From the NCBI RefSeq assembly GCF_029338295.1, contig NZ_CP119791.1:62001-126000 (forward strand): a DNA stretch of 64,000 nucleotides. Reading direction: 5' to 3'. Source of the stretch: Haladaptatus sp. QDMS2. Lineage in GTDB: Archaea > Halobacteriota > Halobacteria > Halobacteriales > Halococcaceae. Each line of letters opens with the position of its first letter. Positions within the stretch are counted from its first letter, which is position 1. The notes under the pieces are model-generated. The model ran no database searches. It was not told where the DNA came from and worked only from the letters and a program-made list of their open reading frames with translations. Below, one piece after another: positions 55,401-64,000 of the stretch. The position numbers and the translations under genes were made by a program.

Positions 55401-56413
55401 ACCAGCGATTCGAGGTCGGTCAACAGGGATTCTTCTTTCGTCGCTATCGCTGAGACAGCGTCGCCAATCTCCGTGAGCTGCGCTCGCAGGTCGGCTTCGT
55501 CCTCGGCTTTGCTCGCGGCTTTCAACTGCTCGCCGACCGCCGTCCAGTCGGCGGCAATCTGAGACATGCGCTCGCCGTGCGAGTCGTCGAGTTCGGGAAC
55601 CTGCTCGGCCATCGACGCGAGGAACGCGGCGTAGAGCCGCCGGAAGGTGCCGCCACCCGTGCCGCGGCGTTCGACGTTCTGGTAGGCGAACCGCGCCGTC
55701 CACGTGATTTCGCGGAATTCGCCGAGGTCGGGAAATACGGGGAGTTCGTCCGCGAACCGGCGGATGCCGGGCAGGCCGTGTGCTGCTTCCACCCCGCCGA
55801 GCGACCACGGCGCGGATTCGGGGTTCTGCATGTAGGCTGCCGTCGTCCGAATCGCCTGTGTCGCCGCCTGTTCGAGGCTCGCCTGCGGCTCGGGGTCCGT
55901 GACGACGATGTGTCGTCTGGCGAGCGGAACCATCGCCTGTGAGGTCCACGCTTCGTCGAACTGCTCTCGGGAGAGGGTCTGCACTTCGTCGAACTCGCTA
56001 TCCGAAATCTGCACGCTCTCGTCGTCGTAGCCTACGAGGAGGACGGTGTGTGGCGAGAAGTGGGTGTCCGTGTTGTAGTAATCGAGGTAGAATAAATCCA
56101 CGAAGCACATGACCGGATTGCCGTCATCAAGGTCGGCCTCGACGGCGGCCCATGCTTCCTCGTGGCTCTGTCCCTCACGCTCCTCGTGGGGGATTTCGAG
56201 GTTAGCGAAGAAGGCCGATTCGAGCCACACTGGACGGCCGAAAAAGGCGCGATACGGTGGCTCCTCGGTGATGAAGTAGGTAAAGCCGAGGCCGGAGGCG
56301 AGGCCGAAGCACTCGGCCTCTGAGAGGCCCCAGCCGTAGAAATCGGAGAGATTGCGAAGCGAGGTAGACCCGCAGTGGTGTCCGGTTTCGTGGGTGTAGC
56401 CGGAGAGGTGCAT
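55397..56413 (-). CDS. BtrH-like Cys-protease-fold protein with DUF4872-type C-terminus
   Basis: 338 residues from MHLSGYTHETG (56413). The catalytic Cys is in HHCGSTSLRNL, His in FSPHTVLLVGYD, as in the papain-like fold of BtrH, which transfers an acyl group in antibiotic synthesis. The C-terminal helical part (from about 200) is the DUF4872 type. The substrate here is unknown; the gene follows the nitrite reductase unit on the same strand. Confidence 0.75.
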   Translation of the reverse strand: MHLSGYTHETGHHCGSTSLRNLSDFYGWGLSEAECFGLASGLGFTYFITEEPPYRAFFGRPVWLESAFFANLEIPHEEREGQSHEEAWAAVEADLDDGNPVMCFVDLFYLDYYNTDTHFSPHTVLLVGYDDESVQISDSEFDEVQTLSREQFDEAWTSQAMVPLARRHIVVTDPEPQASLEQAATQAIRTTAAYMQNPESAPWSLGGVEAAHGLPGIRRFADELPVFPDLGEFREITWTARFAYQNVERRGTGGGTFRRLYAAFLASMAEQVPELDDSHGERMSQIAADWTAVGEQLKAASKAEDEADLRAQLTEIGDAVSAIATKEESLLTDLESLV

Positions 56414-56456
56414 ACGTCGCGTTTTCGGCGGGCAAGCGATAACGATTGTGACCCGA

Positions 56457-56552
56457 TCAGTCGACTTCGGGGTCGGCCTCGAAGAGTTCGGGGGCCACGT
56501 CAGCGGAGACGTGCTGTAGGGCCGGTGGACGGTCACGAGTCGCGTCAGTCAT
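56457..56552 (-). CDS. 31-residue acidic small protein, coupled to nirA
   Basis: Starts MTDATRDRPPALQHV and ends EADPEVD with TGA at 56457-56459. Its ATG overlaps the nirA stop (ATGACTGA), so ribosomes finishing nirA can re-start on it. Codon use is that of a haloarchaeal gene. Function unknown; position suggests a nitrite-reductase or nitrogen-related accessory. Confidence 0.5.
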   Translation of the reverse strand: MTDATRDRPPALQHVSADVAPELFEADPEVD

Positions 56553-58314
56553 CGGCGGAGAGCGGCGTCCCGTCGTGGGCCGTCGGAGCGGGACTTTCAC
56601 CGGTGGCAAAGGGGTACCACGACTGTTTTGCGTCGGTCAGACATGGGTCCTTGTAAGTCGTTTCTTCGGGTTCACAGAGTTCGACGATGGCCTCTGGCCC
56701 GGTCGCCTCGACCCACTCGCGAAACGACTGCCCCTCCTCGCGGAGGGCGGCGAACGACTCCATCAAGTTCTTGATGGCGCCGGGAATCTCGTCTGCGGGG
56801 ATGCGCTGGCGCACCCACTCGACGAACGAGGGTTCCGCACCGATACCGCCACCGACGCCGAGGTCCATCGCTTCGACCATCTCCCCATCTTTCCGAGCAC
56901 GCATCCCGAGCAACCCGATGTCGGCGGTGTTTGCCTGCCCGCAGTCGGCCGTACACCCCGAGTAGTGGATGTGGACGTTTTCCACGTCGTCGGGCAGCGA
57001 GACGTTGTCTCGAAGCCACCGCAGTAGCCGGGCCGTCCGCGCCTTCGTCTCGGTCAGCGCGAGCGAACAGAACTCCGTGCCGGTACACGCGATGGCCCCG
57101 CGCTGGAACGGGTTCGGCTCGGGGGTGTGCTTCGCGAGGAGCGGGTCGCCGAGGAGGTCGTCGAGTGCGCTCTTCGGCACGTCCATGATGAGTGGGTTCT
57201 GCCGGCGGGTCAGGCGTACCTCACCGCTACCGTACTCGTCTGCGAGGTCGGCGAGTGCGAGGGCATCGTCCGCAGTGAGTCGACCGACGGCCACGCTCAA
57301 GCCGACGTAGTAACGCCCGTCTGCCTGCTCGTGGACGCCAACGTGATCTGCCTTCCCCTCGCTCGGCGGCTTCCCGGCGTTGTACGTGTACGCTTCTCTG
57401 ATGTCTGTCCCCGCTGTCCTGAGCGCGCCATCGACGTATTCGGCTTCGAGCAGGTCACGAATCTTCTCTGTGCCCCACTCGGTGACGAAGAACCGACTGC
57501 GATTTTTCGAGCGAACCTCCCGATTGCCGTGGTCGTGGTACAGTTCGACGAAGCCGCGGACTACGTCGTAGGCCTCCTCGGGGGTGACGAACACGTCGAG
57601 TGGCTGAGCCACCTTCGGTTTGCGACCGCCGAGACCGCCGCCGATGCGGACGTTAAAGCCCATCACCGGTTTGCCGTCCTCCTCCTTCCGGGCGGGTTCG
57701 AGGCCGATGTCGTTGATGCTGTCCTGGGCACAGCCCTCCCGACAACCGGTGATGCTGATGTTGAACTTCCGGGGCATATTCGCGAGCGAGTTGTCGGTTC
57801 TGAGTTCCGTCCGAACCCGTTCGAGAATCGACTTGGTCTCGACGAGCTCGTGGGTGTCTTTTCCGGCGACCGGACACCCAGAGATGTTTCGCATCGTATC
57901 GCCCCCCGACGAGCGCGTCGAGACGCCTGCCGCCTCCAGTCGCTCCCAGATGGCGGGCACGTCTTCGAGCTTCATCCAGTGAAGCTGAATCGATTGTCGG
58001 GTGGTAAGGTCGAGCCAGCCGTTACCGAACTCGGGGTTCGAGACCGGACCCGTCGAGAAGTCGCGGGCCACCTCGGCGATAGCCCGCATTTGCCCGGGTT
58101 CGAGTCGCCCGTTCGCGTTCGTCAGTCGCATCATGAAATAGCTCTCCTGGCCCCGCCGCTGATGGAATAGCCCCCAGAACTTGAACCGGGTGAACCACGC
58201 GTCGCGTTCGTCATCGGGAATCGAGTCCCAGCCAGTTTCAGCGAACGAGAGGAGTTCCTCACGCACGTCGTCTCCGTACAGACCGTCCTTCCAGTGTTCT
58301 TTTTTGTGTACCAT
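56545..58314 (-). CDS. nirA: Assimilatory ferredoxin-nitrite reductase
   Basis: 589 residues, two-fold repeat of the siroheme/[4Fe-4S] reductase family. Cluster/siroheme ligands are CTGTEFC and, 40 residues on, CTADCG. Ferredoxin-type, six-electron reduction of nitrite to ammonium. A related sulfite-reductase role is possible but nasA, narK and mobA are adjacent. Its upstream region (58315-58557) shares elements with that of nasA. Confidence 0.92.
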   Translation of the reverse strand: MVHKKEHWKDGLYGDDVREELLSFAETGWDSIPDDERDAWFTRFKFWGLFHQRRGQESYFMMRLTNANGRLEPGQMRAIAEVARDFSTGPVSNPEFGNGWLDLTTRQSIQLHWMKLEDVPAIWERLEAAGVSTRSSGGDTMRNISGCPVAGKDTHELVETKSILERVRTELRTDNSLANMPRKFNISITGCREGCAQDSINDIGLEPARKEEDGKPVMGFNVRIGGGLGGRKPKVAQPLDVFVTPEEAYDVVRGFVELYHDHGNREVRSKNRSRFFVTEWGTEKIRDLLEAEYVDGALRTAGTDIREAYTYNAGKPPSEGKADHVGVHEQADGRYYVGLSVAVGRLTADDALALADLADEYGSGEVRLTRRQNPLIMDVPKSALDDLLGDPLLAKHTPEPNPFQRGAIACTGTEFCSLALTETKARTARLLRWLRDNVSLPDDVENVHIHYSGCTADCGQANTADIGLLGMRARKDGEMVEAMDLGVGGGIGAEPSFVEWVRQRIPADEIPGAIKNLMESFAALREEGQSFREWVEATGPEAIVELCEPEETTYKDPCLTDAKQSWYPFATGESPAPTAHDGTPLSADD

Positions 58315-58409
58315 GTTTATTTCCCAAACGAATGTCTATTTTTGAATCTGATTGTTCGACATTCGGCTCTATTTTTCCTGTCAGGATGTGCGCAACGAGA
58401 CTATTTAAT

Positions 58410-58518
58410 GATAATCGTTGAAATAATAAATTTAATAGTGTCTTTAGTTGTCGGATGGCCAGTTTAATAGTGAATAAGGGTTGTATAAGGATGTATTCTG
58501 TCTACTTTCTGGACGAAT
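58410..58518 (-). promoter_or_regulatory. nirA upstream elements shared with nasA
   Basis: Within a 243-base A/T-rich gap. GATAATCGTTGAAA at 58410-58423 matches 12 of 14 bases of 62697-62710. TATTCTGTC (58494-58502) and TTTCTGGACGAAT (58506-58518) recur upstream of nasA (62781-62789; 62805-62817 with one change). All are written on the plus strand and lie in the same orientation relative to both genes. Confidence 0.55.
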
Positions 58519-58557
58519 ATGTGTTCGCACGTCTACTAATATTTTGAATCAATGACA

Positions 58558-59196
58558 TTATCGGTTTGGCACGTTCGGGCGGTTCGCGCGGGCAATCGCG
58601 CCTCGCAGATCGGCGTGGGTATTGACGTTCGTGAAGGCGTCTCGTCCGGCGTGGGCCGTGGCTTCGCGTTCCGGAATCACGACCGGGTCGAGCAGTGCAA
58701 CCAGGTCGTAGAGACTGCCGTCTCGCTCCCGAACCACCTCCGTGCAAACCGATTCGGCAGCCCGGACGTGTACGACCGCCGGAAACGGCGTGATGTGGTC
58801 ACGAAAGCGAGTGACAGTCCCCGTCTTTGTGTCCGCTCGCGAGAACAGGAAGTCGAGAAATCCAGCGGAAAGAAACGGCATATCACAGGGCACGGCTGCC
58901 GCGTACTTCGCCTTCGTCGCTCGCAGACCGGTTCGGATGCCGGCCACCGGTCCACGGTCTGGAACGCGGTCGACGGCGAAGCGCACGACGTGGTCGGCGA
59001 GGGCTGACTCGATAGCCTCTCGTTGGGCCCGCCGACAGTTGACGACGACCTCGTCGACCGCCGGCGCGACCGCTTCCACGACGTGCCAGATGAGCGGTTT
59101 ACCGAGCAGGGACGCCAACGCCTTGTCCTGGTTCTCGAACCGGGCGGACCGCCCGCCGGCGAGGACGATTCCGGCGCGTCCCGTATCCGCTTTCAT
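58558..59196 (-). CDS. mobA: Molybdenum cofactor guanylyltransferase
   Basis: 212 residues. Nucleotide-binding start GIVLAGGRSARF and PCDMPFLS. Attaches GMP to molybdopterin to make the bis-MGD cofactor that nitrate reductase needs. Fifteen bases after narK, so in one operon with nasA-narK. Confidence 0.9.
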   Translation of the reverse strand: MKADTGRAGIVLAGGRSARFENQDKALASLLGKPLIWHVVEAVAPAVDEVVVNCRRAQREAIESALADHVVRFAVDRVPDRGPVAGIRTGLRATKAKYAAAVPCDMPFLSAGFLDFLFSRADTKTGTVTRFRDHITPFPAVVHVRAAESVCTEVVRERDGSLYDLVALLDPVVIPEREATAHAGRDAFTNVNTHADLRGAIARANRPNVPNR

Positions 59197-59211
59197 CGAG
59201 GGATGCTCCGT

Positions 59212-60501
59212 TCAGTCATCGCTCGAACCAAAGCCACCGAATCCATCGACGTGGGCACGCTCTGCGATGACGGGCCGGGCGACGTAGGCGTTGAGCAGGA
59301 CGATTGGCACCATGATGGTGGCCACGATGATGTAGCCGCCGTGGATGGCGCCGACCGACGCCGCGTAGGAGTAGACGAGCGGGAATCCGATACCGCCGAA
59401 CGTCCCAATGCCGCCGACGATGCCCGCTGCCGCCCCGGAGTTGTTCGGGAACATCGCGGGAACCTGCGCGAAGATGGCTCCTTCGCTGAACGCACAGGCC
59501 ACGCCGACGAGGAACCCGACGGCCACCGTGAGCAGGACGCTCCCCGTTTGCCCTGCGAGCGTGAGCGCGCCGAGCGAGACAACGATGGCGCTCAGGCAGA
59601 CGACCGTCCACTGTTCGCGGTAGCGACCGGTGAAGACGGGGAGGACGTTGCGTTCGGTTCTGACCACCCAGTCGCTGACGAACCCGCCGATGGGCCGTAA
59701 GAGGCCGGCGGCGAGCGAGAACGTAGCCGCAAATGTACTCGCCACCACGAGATTCGAGCCGAACCCTTCCCGGAAGTAGGTGGGAAGCCACCCGTTCATC
59801 GAGATCTCGAGGCCGAAGCTCATCACGTAGCCAAGCGCGAGGGCGATGACGCCGTAGCGGGTCGCCGTGTGGGCGACGGCTTCGAGGGTGGCCGCCTCAC
59901 GGTTCTTCGTGGCACGTTCCTCGGTGGCGGCGTCCTGGCCGAGCACGTAGTAGGTGACCGCCATCACGAGGGCGACGATGCCGGTATAGAAGAACGCGGC
60001 ACGCCAACCGGTGTCGAACAGGGGGCCACTCCAACCGTCGAACAGCCGCGGGAGGATGAGTGCCCCGCCTGCCGCGCCGGCGTTGCCGATGCCGGCGTAG
60101 ACGCCCTCCGCGGTCCCGAGTTGTTCTTCGGGGAACCATTGGGCGACGTGCTGGATGCCGACGACGAAGGTGATGCCCGCGGAAGCGACGACGAGTCGTT
60201 CGATGAAGAATACCTCGTAGCTGGTGGCGAAGGCACTCGCGATGCTGAATACACCCACGTAGCCAAGGACAATGGCGAATACCGTCGGCGCACCGTAGCG
60301 GTCAGAGAGCCATCCTGTGAGCATACGACCGGGCGGGGCGGTCCAGATGGCCGCGCTCGCGAGGATGCCGAGGTCGGTGAGGGAGAGGCCGAACTCGTCG
60401 GCGATGGCCCCGGTAAACGGGGCGAAAGAGAACCAGATGAGAAACGAGAGGTTGAACGCCGCCGTGGCGAGCACGAGCGTCCGCCACTTGGTCATCCTCA
60501 T
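59212..60501 (-). CDS. narK: Nitrate/nitrite transporter, NarK family
   Basis: 429 residues from ATG 60501, which overlaps the nasA stop by four bases; MTKWRTL at 60495 is an alternative. Twelve helices of the major facilitator fold and nitrate-signature-like Gly-rich segments ([35 protein letters not shown]). Takes up nitrate. Second gene of the nas operon. Confidence 0.9.
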   Translation of the reverse strand: MRMTKWRTLVLATAAFNLSFLIWFSFAPFTGAIADEFGLSLTDLGILASAAIWTAPPGRMLTGWLSDRYGAPTVFAIVLGYVGVFSIASAFATSYEVFFIERLVVASAGITFVVGIQHVAQWFPEEQLGTAEGVYAGIGNAGAAGGALILPRLFDGWSGPLFDTGWRAAFFYTGIVALVMAVTYYVLGQDAATEERATKNREAATLEAVAHTATRYGVIALALGYVMSFGLEISMNGWLPTYFREGFGSNLVVASTFAATFSLAAGLLRPIGGFVSDWVVRTERNVLPVFTGRYREQWTVVCLSAIVVSLGALTLAGQTGSVLLTVAVGFLVGVACAFSEGAIFAQVPAMFPNNSGAAAGIVGGIGTFGGIGFPLVYSYAASVGAIHGGYIIVATIMVPIVLLNAYVARPVIAERAHVDGFGGFGSSDD

Positions 60502-62579
60502 CTGCGTCCCTCCGGCGAGGAGATGGCTGCCTTCTCGTGGAGCGCGGCAGACGGCGCGGAAAGGGCCACTGCACACTGTTTGTAGTTCGGTTCGTTCGAT
60601 CGCGGGTCTCTCGCGGCGATGGTCAGCTCGTTGGTCATCGGATGGTGAATCGGGAGCCAGACGAGTCCAACAGGGATGGCATCGTCCCGTTCGACCCGCG
60701 CCGGAATCGCACCCCGGCGCGAGGTGAGCACTGTCTGGTCGTCAGTAATCTGGTTATCGTACGTTCCTGCGGTGGCCGGGTTGATGCGCATTCGAACGGG
60801 CGCACCGTCGCCGTCGCGCGACCGGACACCGGTGTTGTAGCCGTCGGGCTCGCGGCCCGTCGTCAACACGAGGGGGTAGTCGTCGCTCGCTGGTTCGGGA
60901 AGTGCAGCGGGAAGAGTGGCGGAAAATCGTGCCTTCCCCGACGGGGTCGGAAACCGCCACTCGCCGTCTGCGTAGTACCGATAGCCACCCGAAGATTCCG
61001 CGTCGGGCGCGGGCCAGCGCACGGCCAACTCGGCGTTCAGCCGGTCGTAACTGATGCCCGAGCAATCGGCGTTCGTCCCCGCGGTGAGAGCGCGGAACTC
61101 GTCGAACACGGCGAACGGCTCGGGGCGGTGGCTCGGGAACACAGATGGTGCGAGACGCGCACCGACTCCGGCGATGATATCGCGGTCGGAGCGAACCCCG
61201 GACGGGGTATCCGTCGCCGGGCGCACCCGCGAAACGGTCCGTTCCATGTTCATGGCGGTGCCGTCTGATTCTCCCCACGTCGCCGCTGGCAGCACCACGT
61301 CTGCGTACTCGACCGTCTCCGAGCGAAAGGCGTCCTGGACGACGAGAAACGTCTCCTCGAACGCTCGACGTGCGGCCGACGCATCTGGCAATCCAGCGAC
61401 GGGGTTGGTCGCCACAGTCCAGAGGACCGACGGCGCTGTCTCCACGATACCGACCGGGCCGGGACCGCTCTCTGCGGGCAACCGTGAGACTGGGACGCCC
61501 CAGTGGTCGGCGACGGTTTGTCGCTCGTCGGGGTCCTCGTACGACCGCTGGCCGGGCCAGGACCCCTTCGAGGAACAGACGCGCGTTCCCATCGAGTTGG
61601 CCTGTCCGGTGAGCGAGAACGGTCCGGTTCCCGGGCCGAGATTTCCGGTGGCGAGACAGAGGTCGACGAGTGCACCGGAGGTGGCCGTCCCCCGAACGCT
61701 CTGGTTGACCCCCATCCCCCAGTAGATGAGCGTGTCGCGTTCGAGTGCGGCAGCGAGTCGCGCCACGACTGCTTCGGAGACGCCCGCCTTCTTCGCCGCC
61801 GCCGCGACGGTCGGCAATCGGGCCACCAGCGCGTCGAATCCACTCGTGTGCGCCTCGATGAACGCCCGGTCCACGCGATTGGTTTCGACGAGGGAGGCAA
61901 GGACGGCGCGGGCGAGTGCCTCGTCGCCGCCGGGAGTGAGCTGGACGTGGCAGTCGGCCTGTGTCGCAGTCTTCGTCCGGACAGGATCGACGACCAGCAG
62001 TTCGCTGTCGTCGGCGCGGGCAGACGTGTAAATCCACCTGAACATGACAGGGTGGGCGACCGCGGGGTTGGCCCCCCAGACGATGTGCGACGACGCCTTG
62101 GGGATGTCGTCGTACGTTGGCGGTGGCGCGTCGCTCCCGAAGGCATCATAATAGGCGGTTACGGCGCTCGCCATGCACAGCGTGGTGTTCGCGTCGTAGT
62201 TGCGCGTCCCGACCACGCCCCGAGCGAGTTTTCCGAGGAGGTAGGCCGCCTCGTTGGTCTGCTGGCCACTGCCGAGAATCGCCACGTCGTCAGGCTGCGT
62301 GGCCATCGCGTCCTCAATGGCCGTCGAAACTCGGGTGAGGGCGGCTTCCCATGTCGTCCGAACGAGCTCGCCGTCCTTGCGGACGAGGGGTCTCGTCAGC
62401 CAGTCACCCCCGGGATTCGCTGTCTCGCGAATACCTCGGCCACAGGCGAGACCTCTGTTCACCGGGTGGTTCGCGTCGCCTCGCACTGAATCGATGCCGT
62501 AACCGATATCCGCTCCGACCTGAAGGTGGCCACACCCCACGGCACACCGCATGCACGTCGTGGGAACGGGGTCGCTCAC
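60498..62579 (-). CDS. nasA: Assimilatory nitrate reductase, molybdopterin type
   Basis: 693 residues. [4Fe-4S] ligands C9, C12, C16, C46; bis-MGD binding segments ([40 protein letters not shown]). Reduces nitrate to nitrite in the cytosol, presumably with ferredoxin since no flavin/NADH domain is fused. First gene of the nasA-narK-mobA operon. Confidence 0.92.
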   Translation of the reverse strand: MSDPVPTTCMRCAVGCGHLQVGADIGYGIDSVRGDANHPVNRGLACGRGIRETANPGGDWLTRPLVRKDGELVRTTWEAALTRVSTAIEDAMATQPDDVAILGSGQQTNEAAYLLGKLARGVVGTRNYDANTTLCMASAVTAYYDAFGSDAPPPTYDDIPKASSHIVWGANPAVAHPVMFRWIYTSARADDSELLVVDPVRTKTATQADCHVQLTPGGDEALARAVLASLVETNRVDRAFIEAHTSGFDALVARLPTVAAAAKKAGVSEAVVARLAAALERDTLIYWGMGVNQSVRGTATSGALVDLCLATGNLGPGTGPFSLTGQANSMGTRVCSSKGSWPGQRSYEDPDERQTVADHWGVPVSRLPAESGPGPVGIVETAPSVLWTVATNPVAGLPDASAARRAFEETFLVVQDAFRSETVEYADVVLPAATWGESDGTAMNMERTVSRVRPATDTPSGVRSDRDIIAGVGARLAPSVFPSHRPEPFAVFDEFRALTAGTNADCSGISYDRLNAELAVRWPAPDAESSGGYRYYADGEWRFPTPSGKARFSATLPAALPEPASDDYPLVLTTGREPDGYNTGVRSRDGDGAPVRMRINPATAGTYDNQITDDQTVLTSRRGAIPARVERDDAIPVGLVWLPIHHPMTNELTIAARDPRSNEPNYKQCAVALSAPSAALHEKAAISSPEGRR

Positions 62580-62935
62580 ACGGCCACCTCCGATTGACCA
62601 AACAGACTAATCCTACGTTCGTCGAACAACAGTAAAAATTCCGTTAACTCATTTCGATATTGCATGCTTTAGCGTGACTGATTCGAGTAATAAAACGATA
62701 ACTGTTGAAAAAAGAATTTTCTGACGAATTTTTAGAGACGCGTGTCTGGTTTATAATGAACTTTAAACTCCTAAGTCACATATTCTGTCCAGATAATTGG
62801 ATATTTTCTGGATGAATGCAACAAAATACTTTGGCCAACGTCCGTGTACATCTCTATGCGCGAACTCGAATCTGCGCACGAACTTCGGTGAAAAACGACT
62901 CGGCCGAGCACTGGGTGCTCACAGGGGTCGTCGCT
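62580..62935 (-). promoter_or_regulatory. nasA upstream region, 356 bases, A/T-rich
   Basis: Contains GATAACTGTTGAAA (62697-62710), TTTCTGACGAAT (62718-62729), TATTCTGTC (62781-62789) and TTTCTGGATGAAT (62805-62817), shared with the nirA upstream region. ATTCTGTCCAGA (62782-62793) and TCTGGATGAAT (62807-62817) form an imperfect inverted repeat. No ORF seen. The distal end carries the thiolase gene's 3' flank. Confidence 0.55.
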
Positions 62936-64000
62936 CTATCGGCTGAACTCGATAGCGGCCCCTTGGCCAAAGCCGACGCACAGCGTCGCGAGCCCGTTCT
63001 CTGCGTCCTGCTTGATCATCTCGTGGATGAGGGTGACCGGGAGGCGTGCGCCACTCGCGCCGAGTGGGTGGCCGATAGCGATTGCGCCGCCGTTTACGTT
63101 GAGTTTCTCCTGGTCGATGCCGAGTTCGTTCGCGGAGTAGACACACTGGCTCGCGAACGCCTCGTTGATTTCGTAGAGGTCGTAGTCCTCGATGTCGGTG
63201 CCCGAGCGTTCGAGCAGGCCGCGGGTCGCCGGAACGGGGCCGATGCCCATCACGGTCGGGTCGACGCCGGCGACGTTGTTGTTGCCGACTTCGGCGAGGA
63301 TGTCGAGGTCGCGTTCCTCTGCGAAGGCCTTCGAGGTGACGAGCAGGGCTGCTGCGCCGTCAGAAATCTGGGAGGCGTTGCCGGGGGTGACGGTGCCGTC
63401 TGCTTTGAAGACGGTCGGGAGGCCAGCGAGTTTCTCCGCGGTCGTGCCGGGGCGGAGACCCTCGTCTTTGGTGACTTTCTCCTCGCCGTTGTCGATTGGG
63501 ACGATTTCGTCCTCGAAGCGGCCGGATTCAGTTGCCTCGACGGCGCGCTGCTGGCTGCGTGCGGCGAACTCGTCTTGCGTCTCGCGGGAGATGTCGTACT
63601 CCTCTGCGACCTTTTCTGCGGTCATGCCCATCTGGAGTTCGGCGACGTTGTACACCTCGTTCATGCGTGGGTGGGTTTTGTGGGTGTTGCCGCCCATCTC
63701 GACGCGGGACATGTTCTCGACGCCGCCCGCGATGATGGCGTCGCGCTGGCCGGCGCGGATGGCGTCGGAGGCGGAGATGAGCGCCTGCATCGAGGAGGCA
63801 CACCAGCGGTTGATGGTCGTCGCGGGGACGGATTCGCCGAGTTCCGAGAGGAGCGCGATGACGCGGGCGACGTTGTTGCCCTGTTCGTCGCGCTGCTGGG
63901 CACAGCCCCACATCAGGTCGTCGATGTCCTCGCCTGCGAGGTTCGTTCGGGCGAGAATTTCGTTGATGAGCGGAATCGAGAGGTCCTCAGAGCGAACGTC
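62936..64000 (-). CDS. Thiolase (acetyl-CoA C-acyltransferase), N-terminus outside window
   Basis: About 354 residues visible, open to the window edge; some 30 residues are missing. Active-site Cys in [10 protein letters not shown], His in [12 protein letters not shown] and second Cys in [11 protein letters not shown]. Cleaves or forms acyl-CoA carbon-carbon bonds in fatty acid oxidation or related pathways. Sequence just inside the edge ([13 protein letters not shown]) continues the family. Confidence 0.93.
   Translation of the reverse strand, partial: DVRSEDLSIPLINEILARTNLAGEDIDDLMWGCAQQRDEQGNNVARVIALLSELGESVPATTINRWCASSMQALISASDAIRAGQRDAIIAGGVENMSRVEMGGNTHKTHPRMNEVYNVAELQMGMTAEKVAEEYDISRETQDEFAARSQQRAVEATESGRFEDEIVPIDNGEEKVTKDEGLRPGTTAEKLAGLPTVFKADGTVTPGNASQISDGAAALLVTSKAFAEERDLDILAEVGNNNVAGVDPTVMGIGPVPATRGLLERSGTDIEDYDLYEINEAFASQCVYSANELGIDQEKLNVNGGAIAIGHPLGASGARLPVTLIHEMIKQDAENGLATLCVGFGQGAAIEFSR

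Noticed and set aside
54156-55949. 597-codon antisense frame over the AOR gene and part of the BtrH-like gene
   Set aside because: Spans two real genes, has no domain, and conflicts with strong motifs on both strands.

Overview
The window is chromosomal DNA of a halophilic archaeon (class Halobacteria). The evidence is the strongly acidic proteome, high G+C with C/G-rich third positions, a complete A-type ATP synthase operon, archaeal translation and modification genes (aRF1, Taw1, CTP-dependent riboflavin kinase) and leaderless-type promoters with a TTTAT-like box about 27 bases before many start codons. I see no rRNA, tRNA or CRISPR array.

Layout. 0-2 kb: right part of an IS200/IS605-type element (tnpB plus its structured right end) lying against the 5'-truncated remainder of a PQQ-type beta-propeller gene. 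2-14.5 kb: ordinary chromosomal genes (COG2108-type radical SAM protein, MFS transporter, DUF373 protein, GrpB, polyprenyl synthase, amidase, EtfBA, a membrane-anchored HTH protein, secreted proteins, a VTE3-like methyltransferase). 14.7-23.3 kb: the atpHIKECFABD operon, then a small zinc-ribbon gene. 23.7-29.3 kb: FilR1-type regulator, aRF1, MinD-like ATPase, a 36-residue membrane protein, ArgS and a small conserved gene. 29.6-39.9 kb: a co-directional run of envelope genes. It starts with a calcium-repeat/HTH membrane regulator and continues with an aryl-sulfotransferase-like protein, a GT-C glycosyltransferase, a sulfatase-fold protein with Thr where the formylglycine Cys should be, an AglD-type flippase-like protein, DedA, a YdjM-type hydrolase and a sugar porter.

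39.9-43.2 kb is an accessory patch. It has a truncated tyrosine recombinase, a cluster of alternating TCCACAATC repeats, taw1, and a wHTH-MNT/HEPN toxin-antitoxin pair bracketed by two copies of the last 26 bases of taw1. 43.3-53.6 kb: riboflavin (ribK-ribB), IlvE, an NTF2-like protein, a Tat ferritin-like protein, SerS, an MBL hydrolase, an acyl-CoA synthetase and a NhaP/TrkA antiporter. 53.7-62.6 kb: a tungsten-type aldehyde oxidoreductase, a BtrH-like protein and a complete assimilatory nitrate module. In that module nasA-narK-mobA take up and reduce nitrate and supply molybdenum cofactor; nirA, with a coupled 31-codon ORF, reduces nitrite to ammonium. The nasA and nirA upstream regions share sequence elements. 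The window ends inside a thiolase gene.

The observations I consider most worth following are the HEPN/MNT islet at the taw1 3' end with its tandem palindromic operators, the paired membrane-bound HTH sensors, the 29.6-39.9 kb envelope cluster, the repeat cluster beside the integrase remnant, and the shared nas/nir upstream elements.
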